A stretch of 64,000 nucleotides of DNA from Loxodes magnus (Eukaryota > Ciliophora > Karyorelictea > Loxodida > Loxodidae). Shown one piece after another: positions 11,527 through 22,891 of the stretch; position 1 is the first letter of the stretch; each line of letters begins with the position of its first letter. Position numbers and translations under genes: made by a program. Where the stretch lies: assembly GCA_946699065.1 (NCBI GenBank), contig CAMPDV010001199.1:62001-126000 (forward strand), read 5' to 3'. The notes under the pieces are model-generated. The model had not been told where the DNA came from. It did not search any database and saw only the letters and a program-made list of their open reading frames with translations.

Positions 11527-13848
11527 ATGTCTGAAGCATAATAATATTTCATATAAGCAAATCAACTTTTCGAAGAAGAAAATTATACAGAAGCTATCGA
11601 ATATTTCAACATTGCTATTATATTAGATCCCAATGATGCAGCTACTCATTATAATAAAGGAGTTGCATTGAGTCAATTAGAGAGAAACATTGAAGCAATA
11701 TAAAGCTACGATTTAGCTTTAAAACTCGATCCTAACTTTGCAGCTGCTCATTATAGAAAAGGAAGTGGACTATAAGAATTAGGTAAACTCGTCGAAGCAA
11801 TATAAAGCTACGATTTAGCTCTCAAACTAAATCCTTAACATGAAACTGCCCATTACAATAAAGGAGTTGCGCTTAAACAATTAGGTAAAAACGTTGAAGC
11901 GATCTAGAGCTATGATTAAGCTCTCAAAATAAATCCAAATTTTGCAGCTGCTCATTGTAACAAAGGAAATACCCTGGATGAATTAGGTAAACATGAAGAA
12001 GCAATCACGAGCTTAAATGTAGCTATAAAGCTAGATTCTAATTATGCAGCTGCTCATTATAATAAAGGAGTTGCACTGAGTAAATTAGGTAAAATCAACG
12101 AAGCAATCTAAAGTTTTGATTTAGCACTCAAAGTAAATCCTAATTTTGCAGCTGCTCATTACAATAAAGGAGTTGCACTAAGTGAATAAAAGAAATACAA
12201 TGAAGCCATTCAATGTTTTAATGTAACCATCAAACTAGATCCTAATTATGCAGCTGCTCATTATAATAAAGGGAATACAATGAATAAATTAGGCTAAAGC
12301 AAGGAAGCAATAAAGAGCTACGATTTAGCTCTCAAAATAAATCCTAATGATGCAGCTATTCATTTCAATAAAGGAAGAGTCCTGAGTGCATTAGGTAAAA
12401 ATAAAGAAGCGATCTAAAGCTACGATTTAGCTCTTAAACTAAATCCTAATGATATAGATGCTCATTTAAATAGAGGAGTTGCATTGAGTGATTTAGATAA
12501 ACTCATCGAAGCTATCTAGAGCTACGATTTAGCTCTAAAACTCGATCCTAATTTAGCAGCTGCTCATTACAATAAAGGAGTTGCCCTGGTTGGATAAGTA
12601 AAATGCAATGAAGCTATTGAGAGTTTTAATGTAGCCATCAAACTAGACCCTACCGAACCAAATTACTACGGAAATAAAGGTTTTACTCTTTTTTCATTAG
12701 GAAATTATCTTGAAGCTATTTAATGTCTTAATAAAGCTATCTAACTTAATTCTAATTACGCATAAGCTTTTTATGACAAAGGTAGTTGCCTTCAAAAATT
12801 AAATAAGTATCAAGAAGCACAAGAATGCTTTCGAAAAGCAAAACAACTTAATCCTGAATTTTAAATTCCCTAACTTAAAGTTACAAGTGAAATAAGCTAA
12901 GTAAGCTAAGTAATTAATAGAATAACAGAAGAAGAAATAAGAAAGTTCTTATAGTAAATAGATAGTAGTAATGAAGTAAGAATATGGAAATATAGAGATT
13001 TAGTTCCTAACAATTAATTTCTAGGGGAATTATAGAAATTGGCTTGTGATGATTTCGGAACGACTTATCTGGCTAGTATCTAAGGAAGCATGTATGGGTT
13101 TAAAGTATTTAACTAGTAGAACGATAAAATAATAGATTAGTTCTGATTTGAATGTAAAGAACTCGTGCTAATAAATAGCTAAAATGTTTAAAAACTTATA
13201 GGATTTGCTATCGATACTTAAGAAATCGCTCTTTTAACTGATTTTTAGAATAAAGGAAGTTTATTCTAAATTATTTAAACTAAGTAGTTATTCAAAAACT
13301 GCCATTATAGATTCTATAAGAAACTTAACTTACTTAGTTAAATAGCAGAAGGTTTATAGGCTATTCACAATAGAAACTTAATTCATAAAGAAATAAAATC
13401 TCTTAATATTCTGTTAGATGATTAAGATTTTCCTAAAATACTAACTTTTGGATTATTTAATTAAGATAACTGATTAAGAGCAATAGAATAGAAAGGTGAA
13501 CATCAATGAATGGCTCCTGAATAATTTGAAAAGAGAGTGAGTAAAAAAAGTGATATCTGATCTTTAGGTTGTATAGGAGTAGAAATATTAAATGAAGAGC
13601 TTCTTTATCCAGTTCTAGATTCTTAGTTAAAGTAAATAATTTATATCGATAAAATGATTCCTATGTTTTCGAGCGAAATATAACAAGAGCCTTTACTAGT
13701 TGATCTATTCTACAGGTGCTTAGCTTTCGACGATAAAATAAGACCAGACATAGATACTTTTATAAGCCAGTTAGAGCAAATCAAATAGAAGTGAAGACCA
13801 TATGAAGATTTAAGTCACTAACCTACATCATTATTAAAAGAGAAGTGA
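11527..13848 (+). CDS. TPR-pseudokinase protein, copy A
   Basis: About 773 codons, uninterrupted with TAA/TAG=Gln and TGA=Trp. Thirteen 34-residue TPRs fill residues 1-445 (consensus AAHYNKGVALxxLGKxxEAI). A linker (EVRIWKYRDLVPNNQFL, near residue 495) precedes a kinase-like domain at about 510-755. Kinase landmarks present: a lysine (GFKVF, K526), WMAPE at 661-665 with W encoded by TGA, and SDIWSLGC. Catalytic landmarks are lost: no Gly-rich loop, HRD replaced by His-Lys-Glu at 620-622, and DFG replaced by Thr-Phe-Gly at 640-642. It is therefore probably a pseudokinase scaffold that binds partners through TPRs. The stop is uncertain between TGA 13792 and TGA 13846; both are in frame. It pairs with the inverted copy at 20636-22891, which shares the same lost residues. 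Confidence 0.88.
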
Positions 13849-14309
13849 AGAAGAAGAGTTGAAGACTAAAATATTTTAACTTAAAATAATATATTAAGTA
13901 TTATATTATAATAAACTTTAAAATAAACTTTATTTATTCGCAAGATATTATTGATATAAGCCTATATAAGATTACTTTAATATCATAAACACTTAAAGTA
14001 TTAGAAATTTACAAACCAGTTAATTTGCTAGAAACTAAGAAATAATTATTGATTATATAATTAATGAATTAGTTTAAGTCTTAAATAAGACTTTATAAGC
14101 AAAATTATTCAATTTTTTATTTAAAAAATAAACTTTGCAAGAATCTCTGAAAATTTAAATTTGATTAAATGATTTATATATTACTATTTTATACTAGCAT
14201 TATATATATAATCATATTAATTATAAAATTACTATTTATTTTAATTACAATTTCCTTATTAATTTTCCTTAAATTTGGTTTAAAAGCTTTTGATTTATTA
14301 TTTATTAAG
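13849..14309. other. 3' flank of TPR-pseudokinase A up to tRNA-Gly
   Basis: AT-rich spacer between the gene and the tRNA. It is colinear (inverted) with the flank in the right arm except that the right arm carries a 1.7-kb insertion here. Confidence 0.6.
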
Positions 14310-14381
14310 GCGCTATTAGTCTAGTGGTTAGGATAACTGCCTTCCAAGCAGTTGACCCGGGTTCGAGTCCCGGATAGCGCA
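14310..14381 (+). tRNA. tRNA-Gly(TCC), copy A
   Basis: A 72-base cloverleaf. The acceptor stem GCGCTAT pairs with ATAGCGC with discriminator A; the D-arm contains AGTCTAGTGG, the anticodon loop is CTTCCAA (anticodon TCC), and the T-arm is CCCGGGTTCGAGTCCCGG. There is no intron and no encoded CCA. It is followed by TTTTT, a Pol III terminator. An identical gene lies inverted at 18238-18309. Confidence 0.95.
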
Positions 14382-14388
14382 TTTTTGA
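14382..14388 (+). terminator. Pol III T-run after tRNA-Gly A
   Basis: An ATTTTTG run starts directly after the discriminator base, typical of RNA polymerase III termination. The inverted tRNA copy has the same run. Confidence 0.6.
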
Positions 14389-14409
14389 TTATAAAAGAAT
14401 AAATAAATG

Positions 14410-17400
14410 TTTAAATATTTATATAATTGTATGCTATTAAATCACTATAACCTACATCACTAATAATAATAATAAGATAAAAAAGTTTAAATACTTTGAG
14501 TATTGGGACATAATTGCACTACTTATAGCTATATTTCATGCGAATTATGTTAAGTATAAGAGTTTATGTAAGTTTATTATCAACCTCTAGTTAATTCTTT
14601 CTGCTCCTACTCTTTTGTTTCTTTTATAATGGTTCTAAATTGTGTTTTCGCATTTTCCTCTCTCTTTTCTTATTTTAAATTTTCTTCTTATTTGTTTTCA
14701 CAACCATTACTCAAGTTTCTTTCTTAAATTATATTTTTTTCTCCTATCAATTTTTCTTTTTGTTTCAACTATTAAATTTTTTAAATTTCTATCCTTTTTT
14801 AAGCAATTTTTGACGAAATTTTTTAATATTTTTCAATCTTAGAGGTTTTACTGTTTACCAAGTTTGAATTGATAAACTTTTATTCGTACAGAATTAGTTT
14901 TTTATAATCTTTGTCTTTAAATATTTTTTGATTAGATAATTCCTAAAAGACATCTTTATGTAAAGTACATTCAATATATGATCGAGTTCAACATGAGCTA
15001 AACCACATGCACAATCAATTCCATTTTCTGTGCTTATGCGACGCAAGCTAATTTCGTATTAGAAATTATAGGTAAATGTCCTCAATTTGAAAATAGAAAT
15101 TATATCTTATATTCTATGTCTGTTAAACTTAGTATAAGTTATTTACGGAAACACATTTATATTATTCTAAATAGATTACATTTATCTTTAAGCTGTAGGA
15201 GTTTGTGCATTCCTTTATAAACATTCTTATCAAAAAATTATCACTCTTAGAATAATATGCTAATTAAATTCTTTTAGATTTGTCATACTTTCAATATCAA
15301 TTTTATATTATTCAAGGCTTTTATTTATGTATTTCATCTATGCTAAATTATATTGCTTACATTTAGAAAACAAGAATACTATATCAGAGTTCAGGTTTTC
15401 TCTACTGGTTTATTCTAGTTTAAAATAAAAACGCATAAATTTTAACATAGCCATGTGTGTAAACGGAAGTCAATTAAGATGAATGAAGTAGGATTCATCG
15501 AATCCCGATTAAGAAGATTTAAATACTTTTCTTGAAATGAGTCTTTGTAATTTAGTCATTTAAGTTTTCATTCCTTTAAGTCCTGACATGATACTTCAAG
15601 GAGTTATATCGCTTCCATATTCTATTTTAGTCAAAATAAACGTTATAAAAAGTGTTTTAAAATTGAGTGGTGATACTCCGTACTTAGAAAGAATTACTGA
15701 TGCTTTCAAAACTACTACTCTGAATTAAGATACTTGCTTGCACAGTGTAGTTTATAATTTTATTTATTTCCAAATCTGTATCCAAGATAAGTAATTTCGT
15801 CGTTTTAAACAATAGGAATTCCATTAATATTTAAATTAATTTAAATTCTCTTTTCTTTTTTAAGAACTAAATTACTTCACATTTCAATTATATTTAGTTT
15901 TACTCAAGAAAATATTTTCTAGTGGCGTCGAGTAATTTTTATGCATTTTACTATGAATTCGAAAGCTCAATTAAGTTATCTGAACAGCCACGAACCACAA
16001 AATTTCTCAAGCAGATATTATAGCCATATTTATGGTATTTTTCTTCTAAATATCTAATTACAATATCATAGTAAAGTATTACAAGTACAGGTCCATGGTT
16101 GTTTTGTTATAATACTCCGTTATTTATCTTAACTGATCTTGTAATATTACCATCAATAAGAAACTTAGCATCAATATTTCATAAAAAGATTTAAGTGCTG
16201 ATATCAATCCCAATAATCTAAGTCTTCTTAGATGGTCAAATAGCAATTTCCTTGTTATACAGTCAATCATTTTTTTCACATCTATTAGAGTATCAATTAA
16301 CCATTTTTTTATGACCATCCACGATGCAAGTCAATAATCTATTAAATTTTTCAAATTTATTTTGATGTAGACCTTTTCCGAAAAAAACCAATTTAAGCTT
16401 GATGATTGATATTTCTTTCATATATAAATTATACAGTCTTTAAGTTAATGCTTTATAATATATTTTAAGTAAGCAATTCAATAGGGCTATTGGTCTTCAA
16501 TTACTTCAGACACTTTTACTTTCTTTTTTGTAAATAGGTAAAATATTAATTTTTGTTCAATTAATTTGGTATAGTGAGTGTTCTTAGCATATTGCTACTA
16601 ATTCTTGTAACTATATTATGTAATTCCTATCCTCCATATTTAATTAATTCTGCTTTTAAGCCATCACTACCTGAGGCTTTGTTATTTGCTAATTGATTAT
16701 TATTTTTTTAATTTCAGATTCTTTAAAAAGAGGCGTTTCTTATAAGAGACAAGAATCAAAATTTATAATAAAAGGTTTATTTTTATATATTTTATTAATG
16801 TTTCTATTTGAATTTTCAATCTCTTCTTTATTTATATTTGAATGATTGTCAAAAACTTAATTTTCTCAATTTTAAATAAATTGCTATTGTTACTCATAAT
16901 TCAAATTCATCTAATTACGTATTTTCAAATTAATTAAAGTTTTTGCTTATTGAACATTATTTATGCATTCTTATTAAAATTTTGATGCTTTTCTTTAGCT
17001 TATGTCTTTTTTAATTTCCAAAATTTGTGAAGATATTTTTATAAGATTTATTTTTTATCCTTCATAAGTTGGCAACTTCTTAATTTTGGCACACATAAAA
17101 GCTTAAAGAATTTTATTATTAAATATAATCTTATTTAGCTTAAGAAAAAAGTTATGCTAGAGGAACTGGAAGTTTATAATAATTGTTTTTCTACACTTGC
17201 TAACTAAGTACAATCTCAGTATTAATAGTAATTAAATCACAGATAAATTATTACTACTTTTAGATAATCTTATAATCTATTAGTTTAAATAGGAATCATA
17301 AATATTCAAATACTTAGTTGCTAGGAAATAATAATTACAGTAATTTTAATTCTTTACTCTATGAGTGAATGTGTTGCATTATTAGTCATTCAATACTATT

Positions 17401-18210
17401 AGGTCATTTGCTTTTAAGAAATCTAATAGTCTTTAAGTATTATTGTTAATTTGTAATTAATTACTGCCGAAATTAGGAAGAAAAGCTTTGAAATCACCAC
17501 TAAGAATAGTAGGCCTCTAATTGTCATTATTACTTATTATATTAGAAAGATATTCATAAGCAAGTTCTTTTTAATTGTTTGGCTTTTCATTTGTAGGTAA
17601 ATAACATGAAGCAACTGTTAAATACCCAATTCTTATACTAATAAAATGTCTAGGAAGATTTGAGAAATCTAATTCATTTTAAAAAGAATCAAGTTACTTC
17701 TTTACTAATAGACATACTCCTCCTACTCCAGTATTAGCATTTTAAATATGTACGATACTATTCTATTATTATAGGGTTATATTAGTCTTATGTTCATGTT
17801 TCATTTATAGAGAAAATATCAAATTCATTATCAATTATAAAGAAATATAAAGCGAATTATTTACTGCCAATCGATTTATATTAATGTGTTCAATTTTTTA
17901 TTATTTTTGTGCTTACGATCCTTCAGGTAATCCTCTTTTATAAATACATATTTATTTTATTCCTTTTTATCAACCTAAATATGTACTAATTCTTTTCTGA
18001 TTCCAGGGTAATAATTTCTTCAAACAAATTCTCTTTAAGTTGACTTCTGTAAATTGTAAAGATTCTAAATCTCTTTTTGGAGTTTTTATGCACCTAACAG
18101 TTCTAAACTTTTGAATTTGCAGCTTCTTTATAATTAATTAAAAGAATCACTATTTATAACTAGTGAAATATATAGCATCCATTTTCTTTTAATTATATAA
18201 ATAATCTAAT
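14410..18210 (-). mobile_element. decayed LINE between two inverted tRNA-Gly genes
   Basis: Minus-strand ORF2 remnants in the order endonuclease, RT and C-terminal zinc motif occupy the whole spacer between the two tRNA-Gly genes. The endonuclease lies near 17880-17300 (INETW with TGA=Trp; GVGGVCLLVK; SCYLPTNEK). The RT starts near 16690 (NKASGSDGLKAELIKYGG) and continues through LIDVKKMIDC near 16280. The catalytic ADD is degraded to SDN near 15970. The C-terminal CACG...H motif lies near 15030. Several frameshifts make it inactive. It belongs to the same clade as the elements at 27.4 and 51.5 kb (LIDVEKMFDSI in the intact copy). A location flush with tRNA genes recalls tRNA-targeting retrotransposons, but no intact element end was identified. 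Confidence 0.7.
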
Positions 18211-18237
18211 TTCTATTTATTCCTTTATAATCAAAAA

Positions 18238-18309
18238 TGCGCTATCCGGGACTCGAACCCGGGTCAACTGCTTGGAAGGCAGTTATCCTAACCACTAGAC
18301 TAATAGCGC
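18238..18309 (-). tRNA. tRNA-Gly(TCC), copy B
   Basis: Reverse-complement of the gene at 14310-14381 over its full 72 bases, with the same acceptor stem, TCC anticodon and T-arm. Its downstream side (TTTTTGATTATAAAGG on the minus strand) faces the LINE-filled spacer, as does that of copy A. Confidence 0.95.
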
Positions 18310-18401
18310 CTTAATAAACAATAAATCAAAAAGCTTTTAAACCAAATTTAAGGAAAACCAATAAGGAAATTTAAAGTATAGCTAATTACTTTTTTATAAT
18401 G

Positions 18402-18413
18402 AATATCCATTTA
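18402..18413. repeat. 12-bp direct repeat, left (AATATCCATTTA): target-site duplication
   Basis: AATATCCATTTA occurs here and again at 20115-20126, exactly bracketing a segment that is absent from the colinear left arm. This is what a target-site duplication made by LINE integration looks like. Confidence 0.75.
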
Positions 18414-20114
18414 ATATTAAATTAAATTAAATTAAAAATAATATAGTTTGCTTAATAGCTTTGAAGTTTTATGTCTAAACTCAATACACTTCTACTTTTA
18501 AGTACTCTTGAAAATGTTGTATTATTTCTTCTTGACTCATTAAGGTTAGATTTACTTGTCTTATTTTAATTAAGTTTTAGAAAGAATATATTTGTTTTCT
18601 TGTTTATTTTATTCTGCTTCATGTAGATTTTATTATTCTATCAATTTAAGTCATATAGTCTTTTTTGCAAAATATTTAATTTATTATGTTTTAATTATAT
18701 TATAAGAGCTCTTGTTCTATATTTTTATAAAGATTTTCTTGGTTTATATTATTTTACGCTTTATTTTTGCTTTTAATAATTTTATCTATTAAGGTTTTAA
18801 TATTATCTATACTTGTTCGGTAGTATTTACATTTGAATATGTGTTAGAATGTCTCTTTTTCTTGACATAGGCATTAATCATATTCATAAGGAATATGTCT
18901 TTCTTGAAGATCACTTCTAAAAAAAAGTAGTTAGGTTCTCAATCTGAATATTAATTTTGATGATTGCATTTTCTCTTTGTTCAATAAAAAGTAGGTTATA
19001 ATTGGGAATTTTTCTACATTTTTGAATTACTTTATTATAATTTTTGCTGTGATCATTTCTTTTTTCTTTTTTTTGTTGTTTTTGTTATTCTTTAAAATGT
19101 TTAATTAAAAAAGTGTTCTTTAATTTTTACATCAATTTTTTTATTGAATTACATCATATTTAGATTTTATAAAGATTTTAAATCTATTTTAAATTTCTTT
19201 TACATTTTTTAAATTTATTTCTGTTACTAAGTCTTATTTTTTTAACTTATTTAGAATAAAAGGATAAACTTTTCATATCCATTTAATATAATAATATTTA
19301 ACTAATATAAAAAAATATTTGCGTACCCTGAGCTTTCAACCAGGTATTAGCAGACAAATTTTTTTTCGTGGTTGTATTCCAAGAAATTTCTTATAAATGG
19401 GTGGTTACTACAAAGTATTATGTTAGTTTCTTATGATTAATTTTTATTTATAAACGCCTCATTCAGTTATTCATAGTTTATTTAAATTTCTTCAGGTTCT
19501 TTGCTCTTCATTGTGCTAGAGTAACTTTCATTCTTTGCAATGACTTAGTAAGTGATAATTAGATTAACAGTATCGACAATTTTTATATTGCTTTTCTACT
19601 TTCTTTTTTGGATAAATCTTTCTTTCTAATATCTCAATTCTTTAGCTTAAGTTTAAATTAATTTGTTCAAGTCTTAGCTTTTCGTAATGCTGTTGTTAAT
19701 GGAGATCTTCTTCTATAATCATTCTTTGTGATTATTTTAAATTGGATTAAGACATTTCATAAAGTTAATTTTCTGTTAAAAATTTTTTTTTATCAGTTAA
19801 CTTTTAAGAATTAACAATTCATTATTTTGATCTTCTATGCCGTTCATTAGCTCCCGGATTATTTCTCCTTGATTAAAGAAAATTTGCTCATACTTTGCAA
19901 TTTATGCTTTCATTAGTTCAATTTAATTTTAGAGTAATATGTAATTTTGAGTTCTGGATTAACTTATTCAGTCAGATAAAACATTACTTTTCCCTCTGAA
20001 GAAGAACTAGACTTTCGTTTCTGTCTACTTTTTTAGCTCCTCATTAGTCACTTGCCTTCCTTCTTTTATTTTCTTATTCTTAGAGAGATAAATCTTTTAT
20101 TGCATTTTCTCTTA
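18414..20114 (-). mobile_element. internally deleted LINE inserted in the right arm
   Basis: A minus-strand insertion of about 1.7 kb. ORF1 occupies about 20060-19450: a coiled coil followed by CRYCQSNYHLLSHC, a C-x2-C-x4-H-x4-C knuckle near 19560. ORF2 is represented only by its C-terminal part near 18960-18470, including CLCQEKETFQHIFKCKYY near 18860, the counterpart of the zinc motif in the full-length LINE. The endonuclease and RT are missing. The 3' end (left side) carries a short ATTTA-type tandem tail beside the direct repeat, as in LINEs with microsatellite tails. The insertion is absent from the left arm, so it postdates the duplication. Confidence 0.75.
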
Positions 20115-20126
20115 AATATCCATTTA
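20115..20126. repeat. 12-bp direct repeat, right (AATATCCATTTA)
   Basis: Right copy of the direct repeat flanking the internally deleted LINE. Homology to the left arm resumes just after it (ACTATAAAATAGTAAT). Confidence 0.75.
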
Positions 20127-20635
20127 TGTATAATGTTACTATAAAATAGTAATTAATAAATCATTTAATCAAAATTAATAATTTTGCTTATAAAGTCTTA
20201 TTTAAGACTCAAACTAATCCTTTAATCATATAATCAAAAACTATTTCTTAGTTTCTAGCAAATTAGGTAATTTTAACAACTTAAAGTGTTTTTGATACTA
20301 TAGCAATTTTTATTTAAATCTAATTTATTCAAAATACCGAAATTTTAGTAAATTAGTTACAAAAAATACTCCTAAATAAGTTTCATAAAGTAGCTAGAAA
20401 TTTAAATCATTCTTTAATATTGAAATAGAAGGCGACATGCATATCTGTAGATTAAGTGAGCTTGATAATCATTTTAATCTAATCATAATATTAGGCTTTA
20501 ATATTAATTTTGATTGATTGATGGCTATATCAATAATATCTTGCTAATAAATAAAGTTAATTATAAAATTAATAGTAATATAAGAATAATAATAAAATTT
20601 TTAGATAAATAGTTTTAGTCTTTAACTCTTCTTCT

Positions 20636-22891
20636 TCATTTCTCATAAAATTCTGATATATTATGTTTGCTTTTTTCAGCTTCTCTTATAGATTAGTAAC
20701 TAATATCTGCATATAGATTTCACTTCTATTTTATTTGCTATAACTAACTTATAAAAGTATCTATGTCTGGTCTTATGTTCTCGTCGAAAGCTAAACACCT
20801 GTAAAATAGATCAACTAGTAAAGGTTCTTGTTATATTTCGTTTTAAAATCTAGGAATCATTTTATGGATATAAATTATTTACTTTAACTAAGAATCTAGA
20901 ACTGGATAAAGAAGCTCTTCATTTAATATTTCTACTCCTATACAACCTAAAGATCAGATATCACTTTTTTTACTCACTTTCTTTTCAAATTATTCAGGAG
21001 CCATTCATTGATGTTCACCTTTTTATTCTATTGCTCTTAATCAGTTATCTTAATTAAATAATCCAAAAGTTAGTATTTTAGGAAAATCTTAATCATCTAA
21101 CAGAATATTAAGAGATTTTATTTCTTTATGAATTAAGTTTCTATTGTGAATAGCCTACAAACCTTCTGCTATTTAACTAAGTAAGTTAAGTTTCTTATAG
21201 AATTTTATTGTAGAGTAACAGTTTTTGAATAACTACTTTGTCTAAATAATTTAGAATAAACTTCCTTTATTCTAAAAATCAGTTAAAAGAGCGAGTTCTT
21301 AAGTATCGATAGCAAATCCTATAAGTCTTTAAACACTTAAGCTTTTTATTAAAATTAGTTCTTTACATTCAAATCAGAACTAATCTATTATTTTATCGTT
21401 CTATTAGTTAAATATTTTAAATCCATACATAACTCCTTAGATATTAACCAGGTAAGTCGTTCCGAATTCATCACAAGTCAATTTCTATAATTCACCAAGA
21501 AATTCGTTGTTAGGAACTAAATCTCTATATTTCCATATTCTTACTTCACAACTACTATCAAATTACTATAAGAACTTTCTTATTTCTTCTTCTGTTATTC
21601 TATTCATTACATAGTTTACTTAGATTATCTCATTTGTAACTGTTAGTTATGGAATTTCTAAATTTGGATTAAGTTATTTTGCTTTACTGAAGCATTCAAA
21701 TACTTCTTGATTTAGGTTTAAAGCTTGAAGGCAAAGACCTTTATTATAATAAGCTTATTCATAATTAGGATTAAGCGAAATAGCTGCGTCGAAACATAAG
21801 ATGGCATCGGGATAATTTCCTATTGTATAAAGAGATAATCCTTTATTGAAATGAGTATCTGCATGATTAGGATCAAGTTTCAGAGCTAAATCGTAGCTCT
21901 AGATTGCTTCGACGAGTTTGCCTAAATCGCTCAATGCTCTTCCTTTATTGCAATGAGTAACTGCATGATTAGGATTTAGTTTCAGAGCTAAATCGTAGCT
22001 CTAAATCGCTTCGACGAGTTTACCTAATTTGGTCAATGCAAATCCTTTATTGCAATGAGTAACTGCATGATTAGGATCAAGTTTCAGAGCTAAATCGTAG
22101 CTCTAGATTGCTTCGACGAGTTTGCCTAAATCGCTCAATGCTCTTCCTTTATTGCAATAAGTAACTGCATCATTAGGATCAAGTTTCAGAGCTAAATCGT
22201 AGCTCTAGATTGCTTCGACGAGTTTGCCTAATTTGGTCAATGCAAATCCTTTATTGCAATGAGTAACTGCATGATTAGGATCAAGTTTCAGAGCTAAATC
22301 GTAGCTCTAGATTGCTTCGACGAGTTTGCCTAAATCGCTCAATGCTCTTCCTTTATTGCAATGAGTAACTGCATGATTAGGATCAAGTTTCAGAGCTAAA
22401 TCGTAGCTCTAGATTGCTTCGACGAGTTTGCCTAAATCGCTCAATGCTCTTCCTTTATTGCAATGAGTAACTGCATGTTTAGGATTTAGTTTCAGAGCTA
22501 AATCGTAGCTCTAGATTGCTTCGACGAGTTTACCTAATTTGGTCAATGCAAATCCTTTATTGCAATGAGTAACTGCATGATTAGGATCAAGTTTCAGAGC
22601 TAAATCGTAGCTCTAGATTGCTTCGACGAGTTTGCCTAATTTGGTCAATGCAAATCCTTTATTGCAATGAGTAACTGCATGATTAGGATTTAGTTTCAGA
22701 GCTAAATCGTAGCTCTAGATTGCTTCGACGAGTTTACCTAAATCGCTCAATGCTCTTCCTTTATAGCAATGAGTAACTGCTTGATTAGGATCTAAAATAA
22801 TAGCAATGTTGATATATTCGATAGCTTCTGTTTAATTTTCTTCTTTTAGAAATTTAATTCCTTATCTTAAATATTATTAGGCTTCTGACAT
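20636..22891 (-). CDS. TPR-pseudokinase protein, copy B
   Basis: About 751 codons from ATG 22891, fully in frame to TGA 20638-20636 (an alternative in-frame TGA lies upstream, as in copy A). Twelve TPRs are followed by the same linker and kinase-like domain as copy A. The catalytic changes are shared: His-Lys-Glu in place of HRD and Thr-Phe-Gly in place of DFG, while WMAPE and SDIWSLG remain. Loss of catalysis therefore predates the duplication, yet both frames are preserved. Unlike copy A, nine central TPRs (21852-22770) are almost identical at the DNA level, with an LSDLGK and an LTKLGK variant interspersed, which points to recent unequal exchange or gene conversion. The gene is convergent with copy A. 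Confidence 0.88.
21852..22770 (-). repeat. nine near-identical 102-bp TPR-coding tandem repeats
   Basis: Each 102-bp unit encodes one 34-residue TPR and contains the invariant words GAGTAACTGCATGATTAGGA and AGCTAAATCGTAGCTCTAGA as read on the + strand. Two unit variants (LSDLGK and LTKLGK coding) are mixed. The corresponding repeats in copy A are clearly diverged. Confidence 0.9.

Larger units (their letters stand above)
11430..14407. repeat. left arm of a large inverted duplication
   Basis: This arm holds a TPR-pseudokinase gene and a tRNA-Gly(TCC). It is matched in inverse orientation by 18212-23000. Matching pieces include the 5' flank of the gene (a TAAAAACCTTT word upstream of each ATG), the gene, its 3' flank (GTCTTAAATAAGACTTTATAAG at 14078-14099 against 20189-20210), the tRNA, and about 26 bases beyond the tRNA (TTTTTGATTATAAA). 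Confidence 0.85.

Noticed and set aside
21852..22770. Regular repeats that could suggest a CRISPR array
   Set aside because: Units are contiguous 102-bp TPR-coding repeats without unique spacers, in a eukaryotic gene.
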